A DNA stretch of 64,000 bases from an uncultured Prevotella sp. (GCA_937907705.1 CALCVP010000072.1:62001-126000); one strand, 5' to 3'; positions 1 to 9,276 are shown, numbered from the stretch's first letter. Numbers and translations are program-made. Notes: generated by a model not told the origin, from the letters alone.

Positions 1-1
1 A

Positions 2-907
2 CTGGTACGCTCGGTGCAAGCCACGATAAAGAAGCTTGCCATCAGCGATGTGGAGCGGCCCGTAGGCATACAGATATACGGTAGAGACGTGGCTTCGATG
101 GTTGAAGCGGCCAAGATCGTGGAACAGGCAGGTCCCGACTTGATAGACATTAACTTTGGTTGCCCGGTCAAGAAAGTGGCTGGCAAGGGCGCAGGAGCAG
201 GCATGTTGCAGAATATTCCGCTTATGTTGGAGATAACGAAAGCCGTGGTGGATGCTGTGAAAGTGCCCGTAACGGTGAAGACAAGGTTAGGATGGAGCAA
301 CGACAACCTTATCATTACCGACTTGGCGGAACAGTTGCAAGACTGCGGCATACAGGCACTGACCATTCATGGGCGTACAAGGGCACAGATGTATACAGGG
401 CAGGCAGACTGGACTTTGATAGGAGAAGTAAAGCGAAACCCACGCATACATATTCCGATTATTGGCAATGGCGACATCACTACGCCAGAACAGGCGCGCC
501 AAGCGTTTGAACGTTATGGGGTGGATGCAGTGATGATAGGGCGCGCTACCTTTGGCCATCCGTGGCTGTTTAAGGAGTTTCGTGATTATCTGGACGGCAA
601 AGATCCTGACCCTACCATGGACTTTAACTGGAAATTGGATGTGCTTGAAGAGCAGCTTCGCATCAATGTGGAGCGCATAGACGAGTATCGTGGCATCTTG
701 CATACACGCAGACACTTGGCTGCCAGCCCGATATTCAAGGGCATTCCCAACTTCAGGCAAACGCGTATTGCCATGCTTCGTGCTGCAAAAATGGAAGAAC
801 TGACGGCTATTCTCAATGATATAAGGCAGCAGTATGCCAATGGCACGCTTGGGGCAGGGCCGCAAACGCAGGGCGAGGAGGCTACTCCAGTGATTGCAAC
901 AGATTGA
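2..907 (+). CDS. dusB: tRNA-dihydrouridine synthase, DusB type (5' end missing)
   Basis: FMN-dependent reductase that makes dihydrouridine in the D-loop of tRNAs. The frame is open from the window edge, so the true start lies upstream; the first in-frame GTG at 14 is not the start. Visible family motifs in a TIM-barrel order are INFGCPVKKV, the phosphate/FMN-binding stretch VPVTVKTRLGW, LTIHGRTRAQMY, and the C-terminal FMN-phosphate site GNGDI...GVDAVMIGRATFGHPW. The helical C-terminal domain (HTRRHLAASPIFKGIPNFR) is complete. The last ~20 residues are low-complexity and probably not conserved. It converges on the next gene across a shared terminator. The assignment to the DusB/Nifr3 family is secure; the exact target uridine cannot be read from the sequence. 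Confidence 0.93.
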   Translation: MVRSVQATIKKLAISDVERPVGIQIYGRDVASMVEAAKIVEQAGPDLIDINFGCPVKKVAGKGAGAGMLQNIPLMLEITKAVVDAVKVPVTVKTRLGWSNDNLIITDLAEQLQDCGIQALTIHGRTRAQMYTGQADWTLIGEVKRNPRIHIPIIGNGDITTPEQARQAFERYGVDAVMIGRATFGHPWLFKEFRDYLDGKDPDPTMDFNWKLDVLEEQLRINVERIDEYRGILHTRRHLAASPIFKGIPNFRQTRIAMLRAAKMEELTAILNDIRQQYANGTLGAGPQTQGEEATPVIATD

Positions 908-930
908 AAGTAAACTGCAGTGATACCAAT

Positions 931-983
931 AGCGCTAACGGCACAGTGGCTTGTCAAAGGCAAACCACTGTGCCGTTAGCGCT
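931..983. terminator. Bidirectional intrinsic terminator between dusB and the MetH-activation gene
   Basis: A perfect 19-bp stem (931-949 with 965-983) around a 15-nt loop lies just after the dusB stop, with a T-rich right flank. It sits between convergent genes, so it can serve both. Confidence 0.85.
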
Positions 984-1044
984 TTATTGTATGGTGAGGG
1001 TTATATGCTTATATAGTAAAGGGCATGTGCTTGCAGTGTGGCTG

Positions 1045-1761
1045 TTAGGCTATTTCATGGCTGTCAGTGTGCTTTTGCGGCTTTTTGCGCCGCTTGTAGC
1101 ACAGCGCAAAGTCGCACAGTCCACAGGTATAGTCAAGCTTTTTGACACTTTCGCCCACACCGATGACTCCACTTACCGACTTGATGGGTACCATCAAGCT
1201 GGAGGGTGTGAGCCTGACGCCACACGGTTCGGGCGTGGGGAAAAGGCTGAAGAGCTGTTGCTGCTGCGACACATGCCAGCCACAGTAGCCTGGGCTGAAC
1301 CTGTTGGTGTGGTGCCAGCCATGTGTCTGGAGCGTAGCTTGCAGCGAAGTCTCCATCAAGTCGGCCGTTCGCTCCGCCAATACACTGCCAACAGAGTCTG
1401 CTAAATAGGCCTTTACCATGTCGCCTTCGGCCTTCAACTGCTGCTGAAAGGCTTCAAACGCCATACCACCGGTAGCCACAAAGAAGGCAAATGCTTGCGA
1501 ACCGCGCAACTGTCGGCTGATGATGCGCCCTATTTGAAACGTTTTGCCACCCACGGTAAGCGTGTGTTGCTGCTCGTCAAGGGTGCCCTTGGCCAGGAAA
1601 AAGCAAAATTGCGGACGCAGGAAACTGCTGATACGGGCCTCTATATCGCTCAACTCGCGCAGCACATCGGCATCAGGCGTACTCTCGCCATAGCCCATTT
1701 GCTCGTAGATATCTTTCTGTTGGATGCCTAAGTCGGCATAAGTAACCTCTTGTGTAAACAT
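1045..1761 (-). CDS. Methionine synthase reactivation-domain protein (stand-alone MetH C-terminal domain)
   Basis: About 238 residues resembling the SAM-binding activation domain normally found at the C-terminus of cobalamin-dependent methionine synthase, which reductively methylates inactive cob(II)alamin. Seen: RFSPGYCGWHVSQQQQLFSLF, matching the family's R-x-SPGY signature, then LTPSSLMVPIKSVSG and a C-terminal CGLCDFALC cysteine cluster typical of the detached version. The start at 1761 (MFTQEVTYADLG) is chosen because the 13 extra upstream residues look unlike coding sequence. No other MetH domain is encoded nearby, so it would act in trans on a MetH encoded elsewhere. The family call is good; activity is inferred. 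Confidence 0.82.
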   Translation of the reverse strand: MFTQEVTYADLGIQQKDIYEQMGYGESTPDADVLRELSDIEARISSFLRPQFCFFLAKGTLDEQQHTLTVGGKTFQIGRIISRQLRGSQAFAFFVATGGMAFEAFQQQLKAEGDMVKAYLADSVGSVLAERTADLMETSLQATLQTHGWHHTNRFSPGYCGWHVSQQQQLFSLFPTPEPCGVRLTPSSLMVPIKSVSGVIGVGESVKKLDYTCGLCDFALCYKRRKKPQKHTDSHEIA

Positions 1762-1871
1762 AATTGAAAGAATGGATGATGGCTGTTGACAGGCTAACAA
1801 GAGTACAAAGTGGCTTTTATCCTGTTGCTTTACCGTATTGCTTCCTATGGATAAACCGCCTTTATAACTGC

Positions 1872-3458
1872 TTATTGCTCCTTACCCGTAGCCACTTGCA
1901 GTGCTTTCTTTACGATATCGCTGTTTTGGTTGATAACAGCGAAGTACTCACTCATGTCAAACAAGTCTCTTGCCACCAAGGCCTTCACTTGTGTTTGCAG
2001 TGCAGGCAGCGTCTTTTGGCGCTCATCGGCAGTCTTGTTGCCTAACTTCTGCTTCTCGCCTTCTTTCAAGATAGAGTCTGTGAGCTGTGCCGGTACCGTG
2101 AAGTTTTTGTTGAAGGCTTCGAAAGTAGGATAGCTTTTGTGCAGCTTTTTGCGGTTATTGTCAATGTAGCGCAAGCACTTTTCAATGACAATACCTTTGG
2201 CCACGAGCTCTCTGTGCAACTTGGTATACTGCAAAGTGTCAAGCGGTACGAAATAGTCTGGCATGATACCGCCTCCACCGTAGACTGTTCTGTGCTTTTT
2301 TACGGTGTAGAACTTGAGCGAATCGGCAAAGTGTATGCTGTCGCTATTGGTGAGTTCGCCATGCTTCAGGCGGTTGTCAAAGTCTTTGGCATAGTCTGCC
2401 AGATCTCCTTTTTTATAGGGCTTCTGTATGCATCGGCCAGAAGGTGTGTAGTAATGGGCTATGGTAAGACGTATCATAGAGCCGTCGGGAAGTTCCAATG
2501 GGCGTTGAACAAGACCCTTGCCAAAGGAACGTCGGCCGATTACTGTGCCGCGGTCTTGGTCTTGTATGGCTCCTGTTACAATCTCTGCAGCCGAAGCTGT
2601 AAACTCATTGACGAGCACATAGACTTTGCCTTGCTGCAACTTGCCGTTGCCTTGGGCTTTATAGTCGGTGCGGTTGGAGGTGCGTCCCTTGGTGTAAACA
2701 ATGAGATCGTTTTTAGCCAAGAACTCATTGGCTATCTGAACAGCGGCTTGCAAATAGCCGCCGCCATTGTCTTGCAGGTCGAGTATGAGGTCTTTCATGC
2801 CCTGGTTGCTGAGTTGTTGCACGCCATCCATAAACTCCTTATAGGTGGTAGCGCCGAAATTACTGATACGGATATAGCCTATCTGTGGGCGTATCATGTA
2901 GATAGCATCGATGCTCTTGACCGGTATCTTGTCGCGTTTTACGGTAAAATACAGGGTTCCTCCTATGCCCCGGCGCACGATACCTAACTTAACTTTCGTG
3001 CCACGCGGACCACGCAACCGCTTCATAATAACGTCTCTTGCCATTTTTACGCCAGCGATGGCGGTGTCGTTGACCGACACGATGCGGTCGCCAGCCATGA
3101 TGCCTACTTTCTCTGACGGGCCTTTTGATACGGGTTGGATAACGAGTAGGGTATCGTCTACCATGTTAAACTGTACCCCGATGCCGTCAAAATTGCCCTG
3201 AAGAGGCTCGTTCATGGCTTTTACTTCTTCGGGATTGGAGTAAGAAGAGTGTGGATCAAGCTTCTCGAGCATGCCTTTGATAGCATCTTCTACCAGCTTT
3301 GACTCGTCAACAGAGTCGACATAGAAGTTGTTGATGGCCATTTCGGCTATCTGAAGTTTGCGCAGTGGGCTGTTGCCAGAGAAGTTAAAGCGTATTTGCG
3401 CTGTGGCACTTGTCAGGCAAGTGATGATGACCAGCAGGGTCAATGCTATTCTTTTCAT
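1872..3458 (-). CDS. C-terminal processing peptidase, S41 family, with PDZ domain
   Basis: Exported serine protease of the CtpA/Tsp type acting in the periplasm on C-terminal tails. A signal peptide (MKRIALTLLVIITCLTSATAQ) is followed by a PDZ domain (about residues 90-175, GDRIVSVNDT) and the S41 catalytic core. The nucleophile is the Ser of NEFTASAAEI and the general-base Lys is in FGKGLVQ, 25 residues later, as in Prc/Tsp. Catalytic-fold motifs LILDLQDNGGGYL and YYTPSGRCIQKP are present. The C-terminal ~150 residues form the helical extension of Bacteroidota members. I start at the second ATG (3458), which begins the signal peptide; an ATG two codons earlier (3464) is equally possible. It lies 121 bp downstream of parE and probably shares its transcript. 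Confidence 0.92.
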   Translation of the reverse strand: MKRIALTLLVIITCLTSATAQIRFNFSGNSPLRKLQIAEMAINNFYVDSVDESKLVEDAIKGMLEKLDPHSSYSNPEEVKAMNEPLQGNFDGIGVQFNMVDDTLLVIQPVSKGPSEKVGIMAGDRIVSVNDTAIAGVKMARDVIMKRLRGPRGTKVKLGIVRRGIGGTLYFTVKRDKIPVKSIDAIYMIRPQIGYIRISNFGATTYKEFMDGVQQLSNQGMKDLILDLQDNGGGYLQAAVQIANEFLAKNDLIVYTKGRTSNRTDYKAQGNGKLQQGKVYVLVNEFTASAAEIVTGAIQDQDRGTVIGRRSFGKGLVQRPLELPDGSMIRLTIAHYYTPSGRCIQKPYKKGDLADYAKDFDNRLKHGELTNSDSIHFADSLKFYTVKKHRTVYGGGGIMPDYFVPLDTLQYTKLHRELVAKGIVIEKCLRYIDNNRKKLHKSYPTFEAFNKNFTVPAQLTDSILKEGEKQKLGNKTADERQKTLPALQTQVKALVARDLFDMSEYFAVINQNSDIVKKALQVATGKEQ

Positions 3459-3585
3459 GTGCATAAAGTATGTCTTTGTAGGGTGGCAACGGTGTGTCGG
3501 CTGTGTGGTTGCGCCCGGATGCCACTTTAATGATAAGCTGATGATATCTTATAATAATATGTATTAGCCGGTATAATAATACGTA

Positions 3586-5547
3586 TCAGTCAATGGGGTC
3601 GGTGTCTGCTTCAGGCAAGTCCTCTTCAATGACCAGATTGTCTATAATGAAGTTTTGCCGTTCAGGGGTGTTTTTGCCCATGTAGTAAGCCAGGAGCTTC
3701 TGCACTTGGTCTGTTTTGTGCAGCGTAACTTGCTCCAATCGTATGTCGGGACCGATGAAGTTGGCAAATTCGTCGGGGCTAATCTCACCGAGACCTTTAA
3801 AGCGTGTGATTTCAGGTTCAGGTCCAAGCTCCTCTATTGCCTTCAGTCTTTCCTCTTCGCTGTAACAGTAGCGTGTGATGAAGTCGCCCTTCTTGCCTTT
3901 GGCTTCCTCCAGTTTCTTCTTGCCACGTATCTTGGAACGGCGGTTGCGCACGCGGAAAAGGGGCGTCTGCAACACATATACGTGCCCCTTTTTGATAAGG
4001 TCGGGAAAGAACTGCAGGAAGAAAGTGATAATCAACAAGCGTATGTGCATGCCGTCGACATCGGCATCGGTGGCCACGATTACCTTGTTGTAGCGTAGCG
4101 AGTCGAGTCCGTCTTCTATGTCGAGTGCAGCCTGCAAGAGGTTGAACTCTTCGTTTTCGTATACCACCTTTTTGGTCAGTCCAAAAGAGTTGAGCGGTTT
4201 TCCGCGCAAAGAAAATACGGCTTGCGTGTTGACATCGCGGCTTTTGGTGATGCTTCCGCTGGCAGAGTCGCCCTCGGTTATGAAGATAGAGCTTTCCTCC
4301 TTGCGGTTGTTTTTGGCATCGGAGAAGTGTATGCGGCAGTCGCGCAGCTTGCGGTTGTGCAGGTTGGCCTTCTTTGCCCGCTCGCGTGCGAGCTTTGTTA
4401 CGCCTGCCATTTCTTTGCGTTCCTTTTCGCTGGCTTGTATCTTCTGCAGCATTACCTCGGCTACGTCAGGGTTTTTGTGAAGATAATTGTCAACTTCAGT
4501 CTTGATAAAGTCGCCCACATACTTGTTGACGCTAACGCCGTCGGGACTCATGGTGAGCGAGCCAAGCTTGATTTTGGTTTGGCTTTCAAACATAGGCTCT
4601 TCCACGTTGATGGCTATGGCGGCTACAAGACCATTGCGAATGTCGGTGTATTCAAAGTTCTTGTTGAAGAATTCCTTGATAGTGCGCGCTATGTGCTCCT
4701 TGAATGCGCTTTGGTGTGTACCACCCTGGGTGGTGTGCTGTCCGTTTACAAAGGAGTGATACTCTTCACCATACTGGTTGGTGTGGGTAAAGGCTATCTC
4801 GATGTCTTCGCCTTTGAGGTGTATGATGGGGTAAATGCCATCGGTGGTCATGGTATCGTTGAGCAAGTCTTTGAGTCCGTTGCGGCTCAGGATGCGCCTG
4901 CCGTTGTACATGATGGTAAGACCTGTGTTGAGATAGGTATAGTTTCTCAGCATGGTCTCTATGTAATCATCGTGGAAGGAGTAGTTTTTGAAGAGCGTGT
5001 TGTCGGGTTCAAAGAATATGTAGGTACCGTTTTCGTCGTCGGTAGGTTCGGTGTTGTCAGACTGGAGCACACCTCTGGCAAACACGCATGAGCGCACTTG
5101 CCCGTCGCGGTAGGACTTTACTTCAAACTTTGCACTGAGTGCATTAACGGCTTTGATACCTACACCGTTGAGTCCTACACTCTTTTTGAAAGCCTTGGAG
5201 TCGTATTTGCCGCCAGTGTTGAGCACACTTACCGCTTCGATGAGCTTGCCTTGCGGAATGCCCCGGCCATAGTCGCGCACGCTGACACGGAGATTGTCTT
5301 CAATGTCAATCTCAATGCGCTTGCCGGCGTTCATCTTGAACTCGTCGATAGAGTTGTCTATTACCTCTTTCAGCAGCACATAGATACCATCTTCGGGCAT
5401 GCTTCCGTCGCCCAACCGGCCTATATACATGCCGGGTCGGGTGCGTACATGCTCCATGTCAGACAGGTGTCTGATGTTGTCGTCGTTGTAAGCTACGGTT
5501 GGTTGCTGGCTGTCGTCAGCGATGGGTGTATCTTTTTCGTCTGTCAT
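3586..5547 (-). CDS. parE: DNA topoisomerase IV subunit B
   Basis: ATPase subunit of the type IIA topoisomerase that decatenates replicated chromosomes. Visible in order: GHKL ATP-binding motifs EVIDNSIDEF, DYGRGIP and GLNGVGIKAVNALS; the transducer QTK loop in ESQTKIKLGS; the TOPRIM motifs EGDSASGS and DADVDGMHIR; and RFKGLGEI near the C-terminus. At 653 residues it has normal length. I call ParE rather than GyrB because the N-terminal region RPGMYIGRLGDGSMPEDGIY has the form of the Bacteroidota ParE paralogue and lacks the usual GyrB wording. parC is not in the window on either side. The S41 protease follows in the same direction and the acyltransferase-like gene precedes it. Confidence 0.9.
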   Translation of the reverse strand: MTDEKDTPIADDSQQPTVAYNDDNIRHLSDMEHVRTRPGMYIGRLGDGSMPEDGIYVLLKEVIDNSIDEFKMNAGKRIEIDIEDNLRVSVRDYGRGIPQGKLIEAVSVLNTGGKYDSKAFKKSVGLNGVGIKAVNALSAKFEVKSYRDGQVRSCVFARGVLQSDNTEPTDDENGTYIFFEPDNTLFKNYSFHDDYIETMLRNYTYLNTGLTIMYNGRRILSRNGLKDLLNDTMTTDGIYPIIHLKGEDIEIAFTHTNQYGEEYHSFVNGQHTTQGGTHQSAFKEHIARTIKEFFNKNFEYTDIRNGLVAAIAINVEEPMFESQTKIKLGSLTMSPDGVSVNKYVGDFIKTEVDNYLHKNPDVAEVMLQKIQASEKERKEMAGVTKLARERAKKANLHNRKLRDCRIHFSDAKNNRKEESSIFITEGDSASGSITKSRDVNTQAVFSLRGKPLNSFGLTKKVVYENEEFNLLQAALDIEDGLDSLRYNKVIVATDADVDGMHIRLLIITFFLQFFPDLIKKGHVYVLQTPLFRVRNRRSKIRGKKKLEEAKGKKGDFITRYCYSEEERLKAIEELGPEPEITRFKGLGEISPDEFANFIGPDIRLEQVTLHKTDQVQKLLAYYMGKNTPERQNFIIDNLVIEEDLPEADTDPID

Positions 5548-5637
5548 GTTTTACTCTTTACGGTTGTTGTGTGTCAAGATGGTTGATGAGCCTTACCTGT
5601 TTGCGCTGCTCGTTCCTTATTGTTCGGGGCACGAGAG

Positions 5638-6786
5638 CTAAAGCCACTTCTTGTAACAGCGGCGGCGCTTGTGCAGATGAGTTTCAAAATACTGCCATTG
5701 TCCTTGCACTTTCTCGTTGGTTTCCATCTCCACTTGGCTCTCACCCCACTTGAAACCATACTGCTGATAGCGGGGTATGAGGTCGGAGAACATGAGCGCA
5801 TTGGCTCCCTTCATGCGGTATTCGGGCAGCACGCCGAGCAGCAGCAGGTCAACGCCTTCGGTCTTGTGGAACTTGAGCGCACGCAACACGTGCCACCATC
5901 CGAAAGGAGTGAGGCGGCCGCGGCGGCACTTTTGCAGGGCGCGGGCCAGCGACGGGATGGTGATACCGGCGGCTACCATCTTGTTGTCGGCACTACGGTC
6001 TTCCACAATCGTAATCAAGCTGAGATCTGCCAGCGGGAAATACATGTTGATATACTGCTGTATCTGCTTGTCAGACAGTTCGGAATAGCCGTAGAGGTCT
6101 TTGAAGCACACGTTGATAAGCTTGAAGATACGCTTGCCATAGCCCCTGTCAAAGATGTCTGCTTTGGTCAGCTTGCGCACATGCAGGTTGTAACGCTTCT
6201 GAATCATGTCAGAAAGCTTCATGAGCTTTTGCGGCACTTCATCGGGCACCATTATCTTGAACTCCACATAGTCGTTGTCTTTTTCAAACTCATGAAACGA
6301 CTCCATGTGCTCCGGATAATAAGAATAGTTGTAGATGGTAGGCATAGTGCCTAACTGGTCGAAGCCCCATGTAAGCATGCCTTCGGGGTCCATGTCGGTA
6401 AAGCCGAGCGGACCGATCATCTCGTTCATGCCCTTGGCGCGGCCATAATCTTCCACAGCCTTGAGCAAGGCTGCCGATACCTGGCGGTCGTCTATAAAGT
6501 CTATCCACCCGAAGCGCACACACTTGCGCCCCCAGCGCTTGTTGGCACGGTGGTTGATGATGGCTGCTATGCGGCCCACGATATGCTGGTGAGCATCGTA
6601 TGCCAGATAATATTCTGCTTCGCAAAATTCAAATGCTGCATTCTTTGATTTGTCCAGCGTGTTCATTTCGTCGCTGAACAGGTTGGGCACATCATACGCA
6701 TTGCCTGCATACAGGTCGTAATGAAAATCCACGAATTTCTCAAGTTCTTTCTTGTTGCTTACTTTTTTTATTGTAACGGATGCCAT
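5638..6786 (-). CDS. GNAT-fold acyltransferase-like protein, function unknown
   Basis: A 382-residue cytosolic protein with no signal peptide or membrane segment. The N-terminal part (residues 1-130) begins like a GNAT domain (FVDFHYDLYAGNAYDVP...), and the C-terminal half has a second GNAT-like stretch in which VDLLLLGVLPEYRMKGANALMF resembles the acyl-CoA-binding beta4-alpha3 region and is followed by GESQVEMETN. The conserved GPLGFTDMDPEGML segment is typical of a Bacteroidales family usually described only as N-acetyltransferase. Substrate unknown. It lies 90 bp upstream of parE in the same direction, so cotranscription is plausible. A TATTTTTG -7 element sits at 6886-6893, about 100 bp upstream of the start, without a clear -33 box. 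Confidence 0.7.
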   Translation of the reverse strand: MASVTIKKVSNKKELEKFVDFHYDLYAGNAYDVPNLFSDEMNTLDKSKNAAFEFCEAEYYLAYDAHQHIVGRIAAIINHRANKRWGRKCVRFGWIDFIDDRQVSAALLKAVEDYGRAKGMNEMIGPLGFTDMDPEGMLTWGFDQLGTMPTIYNYSYYPEHMESFHEFEKDNDYVEFKIMVPDEVPQKLMKLSDMIQKRYNLHVRKLTKADIFDRGYGKRIFKLINVCFKDLYGYSELSDKQIQQYINMYFPLADLSLITIVEDRSADNKMVAAGITIPSLARALQKCRRGRLTPFGWWHVLRALKFHKTEGVDLLLLGVLPEYRMKGANALMFSDLIPRYQQYGFKWGESQVEMETNEKVQGQWQYFETHLHKRRRCYKKWL

Positions 6787-7026
6787 ATTTGACTATAATA
6801 AAATATTTTCAAGCGGCGCAGCAGTTGCCTTCGCGTCAATCAACGTGCGGCAACGTATAGCCTTTCTTGTGAACAACTTAACATGCAAAAATACGGTTTT
6901 TATGGCAGATAAAAAAATTATTGGCTATAAATCAGTTGTTTTGCGGCAGATAGACCAATACAGGTAGATGCTTTGCCACTTGCATAGTTCATTGCCAAGG
7001 CAGGACAGAGGCGATAAGGCTTTTGG

Positions 7027-7158
7027 CAAATGCGTCTGCAAGAGCACTGCAATCGGTTGCTCGTTCCATTGCAATCGGAAGCCGATTGCACCGTTATCGC
7101 ACTGCGGTTGCAGTGCTCTTGCAAGCTGATTGCAGTGCTCTTGGGCGGGCACCGCCGC
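7027..7158. repeat. 22-bp-pitch palindromic repeat array, GCAATC family (array 1)
   Basis: Units start at 7027, 7049, 7071, 7093, 7115 and 7137, exactly 22 bp apart. GCAATCGG occurs at 7049 and 7071; its complement GATTGC/GGTTGC falls at 7084, 7106 and 7128 on the same lattice. The unit at 7071-7089 is a perfect palindrome, GCAATCGG-AAG-CCGATTGC. The left units point right and the right units point left, giving a mirror layout. It lies in the 596-bp gap between the divergent acyltransferase and DUF4254 genes; the rest of that gap holds their promoters. Confidence 0.85.
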
Positions 7159-7271
7159 AAAGCCTTGGCAAAAAGGGGCAAAACAGGCAGAAAAGCACAG
7201 GCAAGAGTAGGCTGCAAAGCCCTGCAAACTCCCGCTTTTAAGGCGCAGAAAGTAAATAAATACTTATTTGG

Positions 7272-7302
7272 TTGGTTAGATAAAATTATTTTATTAGTTT
7301 TG
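7272..7302 (+). promoter_or_regulatory. Bacteroidota-type promoter for the DUF4254-GT9 operon
   Basis: TTG at 7272-7274, a 20-bp spacer, then TAGTTTTG at 7295-7302, matching TTTG-N19-21-TAnnTTTG. The start codon follows 80 bp downstream. Confidence 0.7.
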
Positions 7303-7382
7303 CAAAAATATGTGGTGCCTAATGCACATTGGCATTACAACGCCGCAATATATGCTAACTTAAGTAATAAAAACACAGAATA

Positions 7383-7991
7383 ATGACTTTTACAGAACAC
7401 TGCAACGCTATTTTCAATAGGGTTATAGACGATTATCACCTGACGGATAATGTGGACGCTGCCATCAACAATCCCTTTGACAGGTCTACAATAGACTATA
7501 GCCTTTACTTGAAATGCTGGATAGACACAGTGCAATGGCATCTGGAAGACATCATCCGGGACCCGAAGATTGATGCTACTGAAGCACTGCTTATCAAAAG
7601 ACGCATAGACAGAAGCAACCAGGACAGAACAGACTTGGTGGAGGAGATAGACGCTTACCTGCGCAACAAGTATAGCGATGTAAAGGTAAAACCAGATGCA
7701 CGCATCAATACCGAAAGCCCGGCGTGGGCTATCGACCGCCTGTCTATCTTGGCACTGAAGATCTATCACATGAAAGAGCAGACCTTGCGAACCGATGCCA
7801 GCCCAGAGCATATAGAGAAGTGCCAGGCTAAGCTGAATGTGTTGCTGCAACAGCAGGTAGACCTCAGCACTGCCATTGACCAGCTGCTGGAGGATATAGC
7901 CAACGGAGACAAGTATATGAAGGTCTATAAACAGATGAAGATGTATAACGACCCGTCTACCAATCCCGTGCTTTACGCTAACAAAAAGTAA
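7383..7991 (+). CDS. DUF4254 domain protein
   Basis: A 202-residue, largely helical cytosolic protein with no export signal, matching the DUF4254 family by its opening (FTEHCNAIFNRVIDDYH), the central LKCWIDTVQWHLEDIIRDP and the closing QQVDLSTAIDQLLEDI segments. Its biochemical role is unknown. Its stop codon abuts the ATG of the GT9 glycosyltransferase with no gap, so the two are translationally coupled and probably work on the same surface glycan, perhaps as partner proteins. That functional link is inference from the arrangement only. Confidence 0.8.
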   Translation: MTFTEHCNAIFNRVIDDYHLTDNVDAAINNPFDRSTIDYSLYLKCWIDTVQWHLEDIIRDPKIDATEALLIKRRIDRSNQDRTDLVEEIDAYLRNKYSDVKVKPDARINTESPAWAIDRLSILALKIYHMKEQTLRTDASPEHIEKCQAKLNVLLQQQVDLSTAIDQLLEDIANGDKYMKVYKQMKMYNDPSTNPVLYANKK

Positions 7992-9056
7992 ATGAGAACT
8001 GAACATATACTGATTATCAGATTCTCGGCTATGGGAGATGTGGTGATGACAGTGCCCGTAGTTTACGCATTGGCCACACAGTATCCCGATGTAAGAATAA
8101 CGGTGCTGAGCCGTGAATTTGCACGCCCTTTCTTTGAATACATGCCTTCCAATGTAGGCTTTATGGCAGCAGACCTGAAACGGGAGTACCATGGCGTGAA
8201 AGGGCTTAATGCGCTCTATCGGCGCTTAGTGGCCAAAAACTTTACCGCTATTGCCGATTTTCACAGCGTGCTACGCTCCAGCTACTTGCGTATGCGCTTC
8301 AATATAGACCGCTTTAAGGTGGCACACATAGACAAACACAGAAGCGGACGTCGGCAACTGACTGCTACAACAAACAAAAAACTGGTCCAACAGCCCACAT
8401 CGTTTCAAAACTATGTCGATGTGCTTAGACAGTTAGGCTATCCCGTAAAGTTAGAGTTCAGTTCCATCTATGGCGAAGGAAAAGGCGACTTGGAGCTGCT
8501 GCCGTCGGCATTTACCTACCGTAAGGCAGACTGCGACATGTGGATAGGCATAGCACCTTTTGCCGCACACAAGGGCAAGGTGTATCCTGCCAGACTCATG
8601 GAGCATGTCATAGAACAGCTGACAGAGCGGCACCCTCATTGCCGTATCATGCTCTTTGGCGGTGGTATCAAAGAAATGGAGACCATGGCAGAGTGGGAAG
8701 GCAGATACGAACAGTGCGTGTGTGCATCCAGCATGTTGGGAGGCATTGCCAACGAGCTGATAGTGATGAGCCATCTTGATGTGATGGTGTCTATGGACAG
8801 TGCCAATATGCACATGGCATCCATTGTGGGCACACCCGTAGTGAGCGTCTGGGGTGCCACACATCCGTACGCAGGCTTCTTGGGATGGGGGCAAAGCATG
8901 GATAATGTGGTGCAGCTGGACCTGCCTTGCAGACCGTGCAGCATCTATGGCAACAAGCCTTGCATGAGGGGAACCTACCCTTGCCTGAAGAATATATCGC
9001 CCGAACAGATAGTGGAAAGGGTAGAGTTTGTGTTGAAACACAACCATGTGTTTTAA
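7992..9056 (+). CDS. Glycosyltransferase family 9 (heptosyltransferase-like)
   Basis: A 354-residue GT-B enzyme of the ADP-heptose:LPS heptosyltransferase superfamily, expected at the cytoplasmic face of the inner membrane during lipopolysaccharide core or other surface-glycan assembly. Seen: N-terminal ILIIRFSAMGDVVMTVPVVYAL, the family's opening loop; the mid-domain IGIAPFAAHKGKVYP; and the donor-site region SMDSANMHMASIVGTPVVSVWGATHP with the downstream PCSIYGNKPCMRG cysteine motif common in Bacteroidota members. It is coupled to the preceding DUF4254 gene. The sugar transferred cannot be deduced. Confidence 0.88.
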   Translation: MRTEHILIIRFSAMGDVVMTVPVVYALATQYPDVRITVLSREFARPFFEYMPSNVGFMAADLKREYHGVKGLNALYRRLVAKNFTAIADFHSVLRSSYLRMRFNIDRFKVAHIDKHRSGRRQLTATTNKKLVQQPTSFQNYVDVLRQLGYPVKLEFSSIYGEGKGDLELLPSAFTYRKADCDMWIGIAPFAAHKGKVYPARLMEHVIEQLTERHPHCRIMLFGGGIKEMETMAEWEGRYEQCVCASSMLGGIANELIVMSHLDVMVSMDSANMHMASIVGTPVVSVWGATHPYAGFLGWGQSMDNVVQLDLPCRPCSIYGNKPCMRGTYPCLKNISPEQIVERVEFVLKHNHVF

Positions 9057-9276
9057 GCCCTGGCGCAGTATCTTTTCAATAGAATCTTTGTCATGTGGCA
9101 GAGATTGCATAGCCGAAAAACAGCAGATGGCACGCTTTTTGCATAGCAATCAGTGCCAATTTAATATAAACAACGCACCTGCACAAGGCTGTGCAGATGG
9201 ATTTTACAGTGCAGTGTCATGCTGACAGAAGCCGTAAGCAGTGGCAATGTATGGTTATAAAAAGAAAGGAGACATT

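Noticed and set aside
3465..3585. A missing gene between parE and the S41 protease
   Set aside because: The gap is only 121 bp with no remnant ORF; nothing in the sequence shows a deletion.
7030..7383. 117-residue ORF on the plus strand between the acyltransferase and DUF4254 genes
   Set aside because: It is an open frame through the repeat array, its N-terminus is repeat-encoded, and it runs across the promoter of the next gene.
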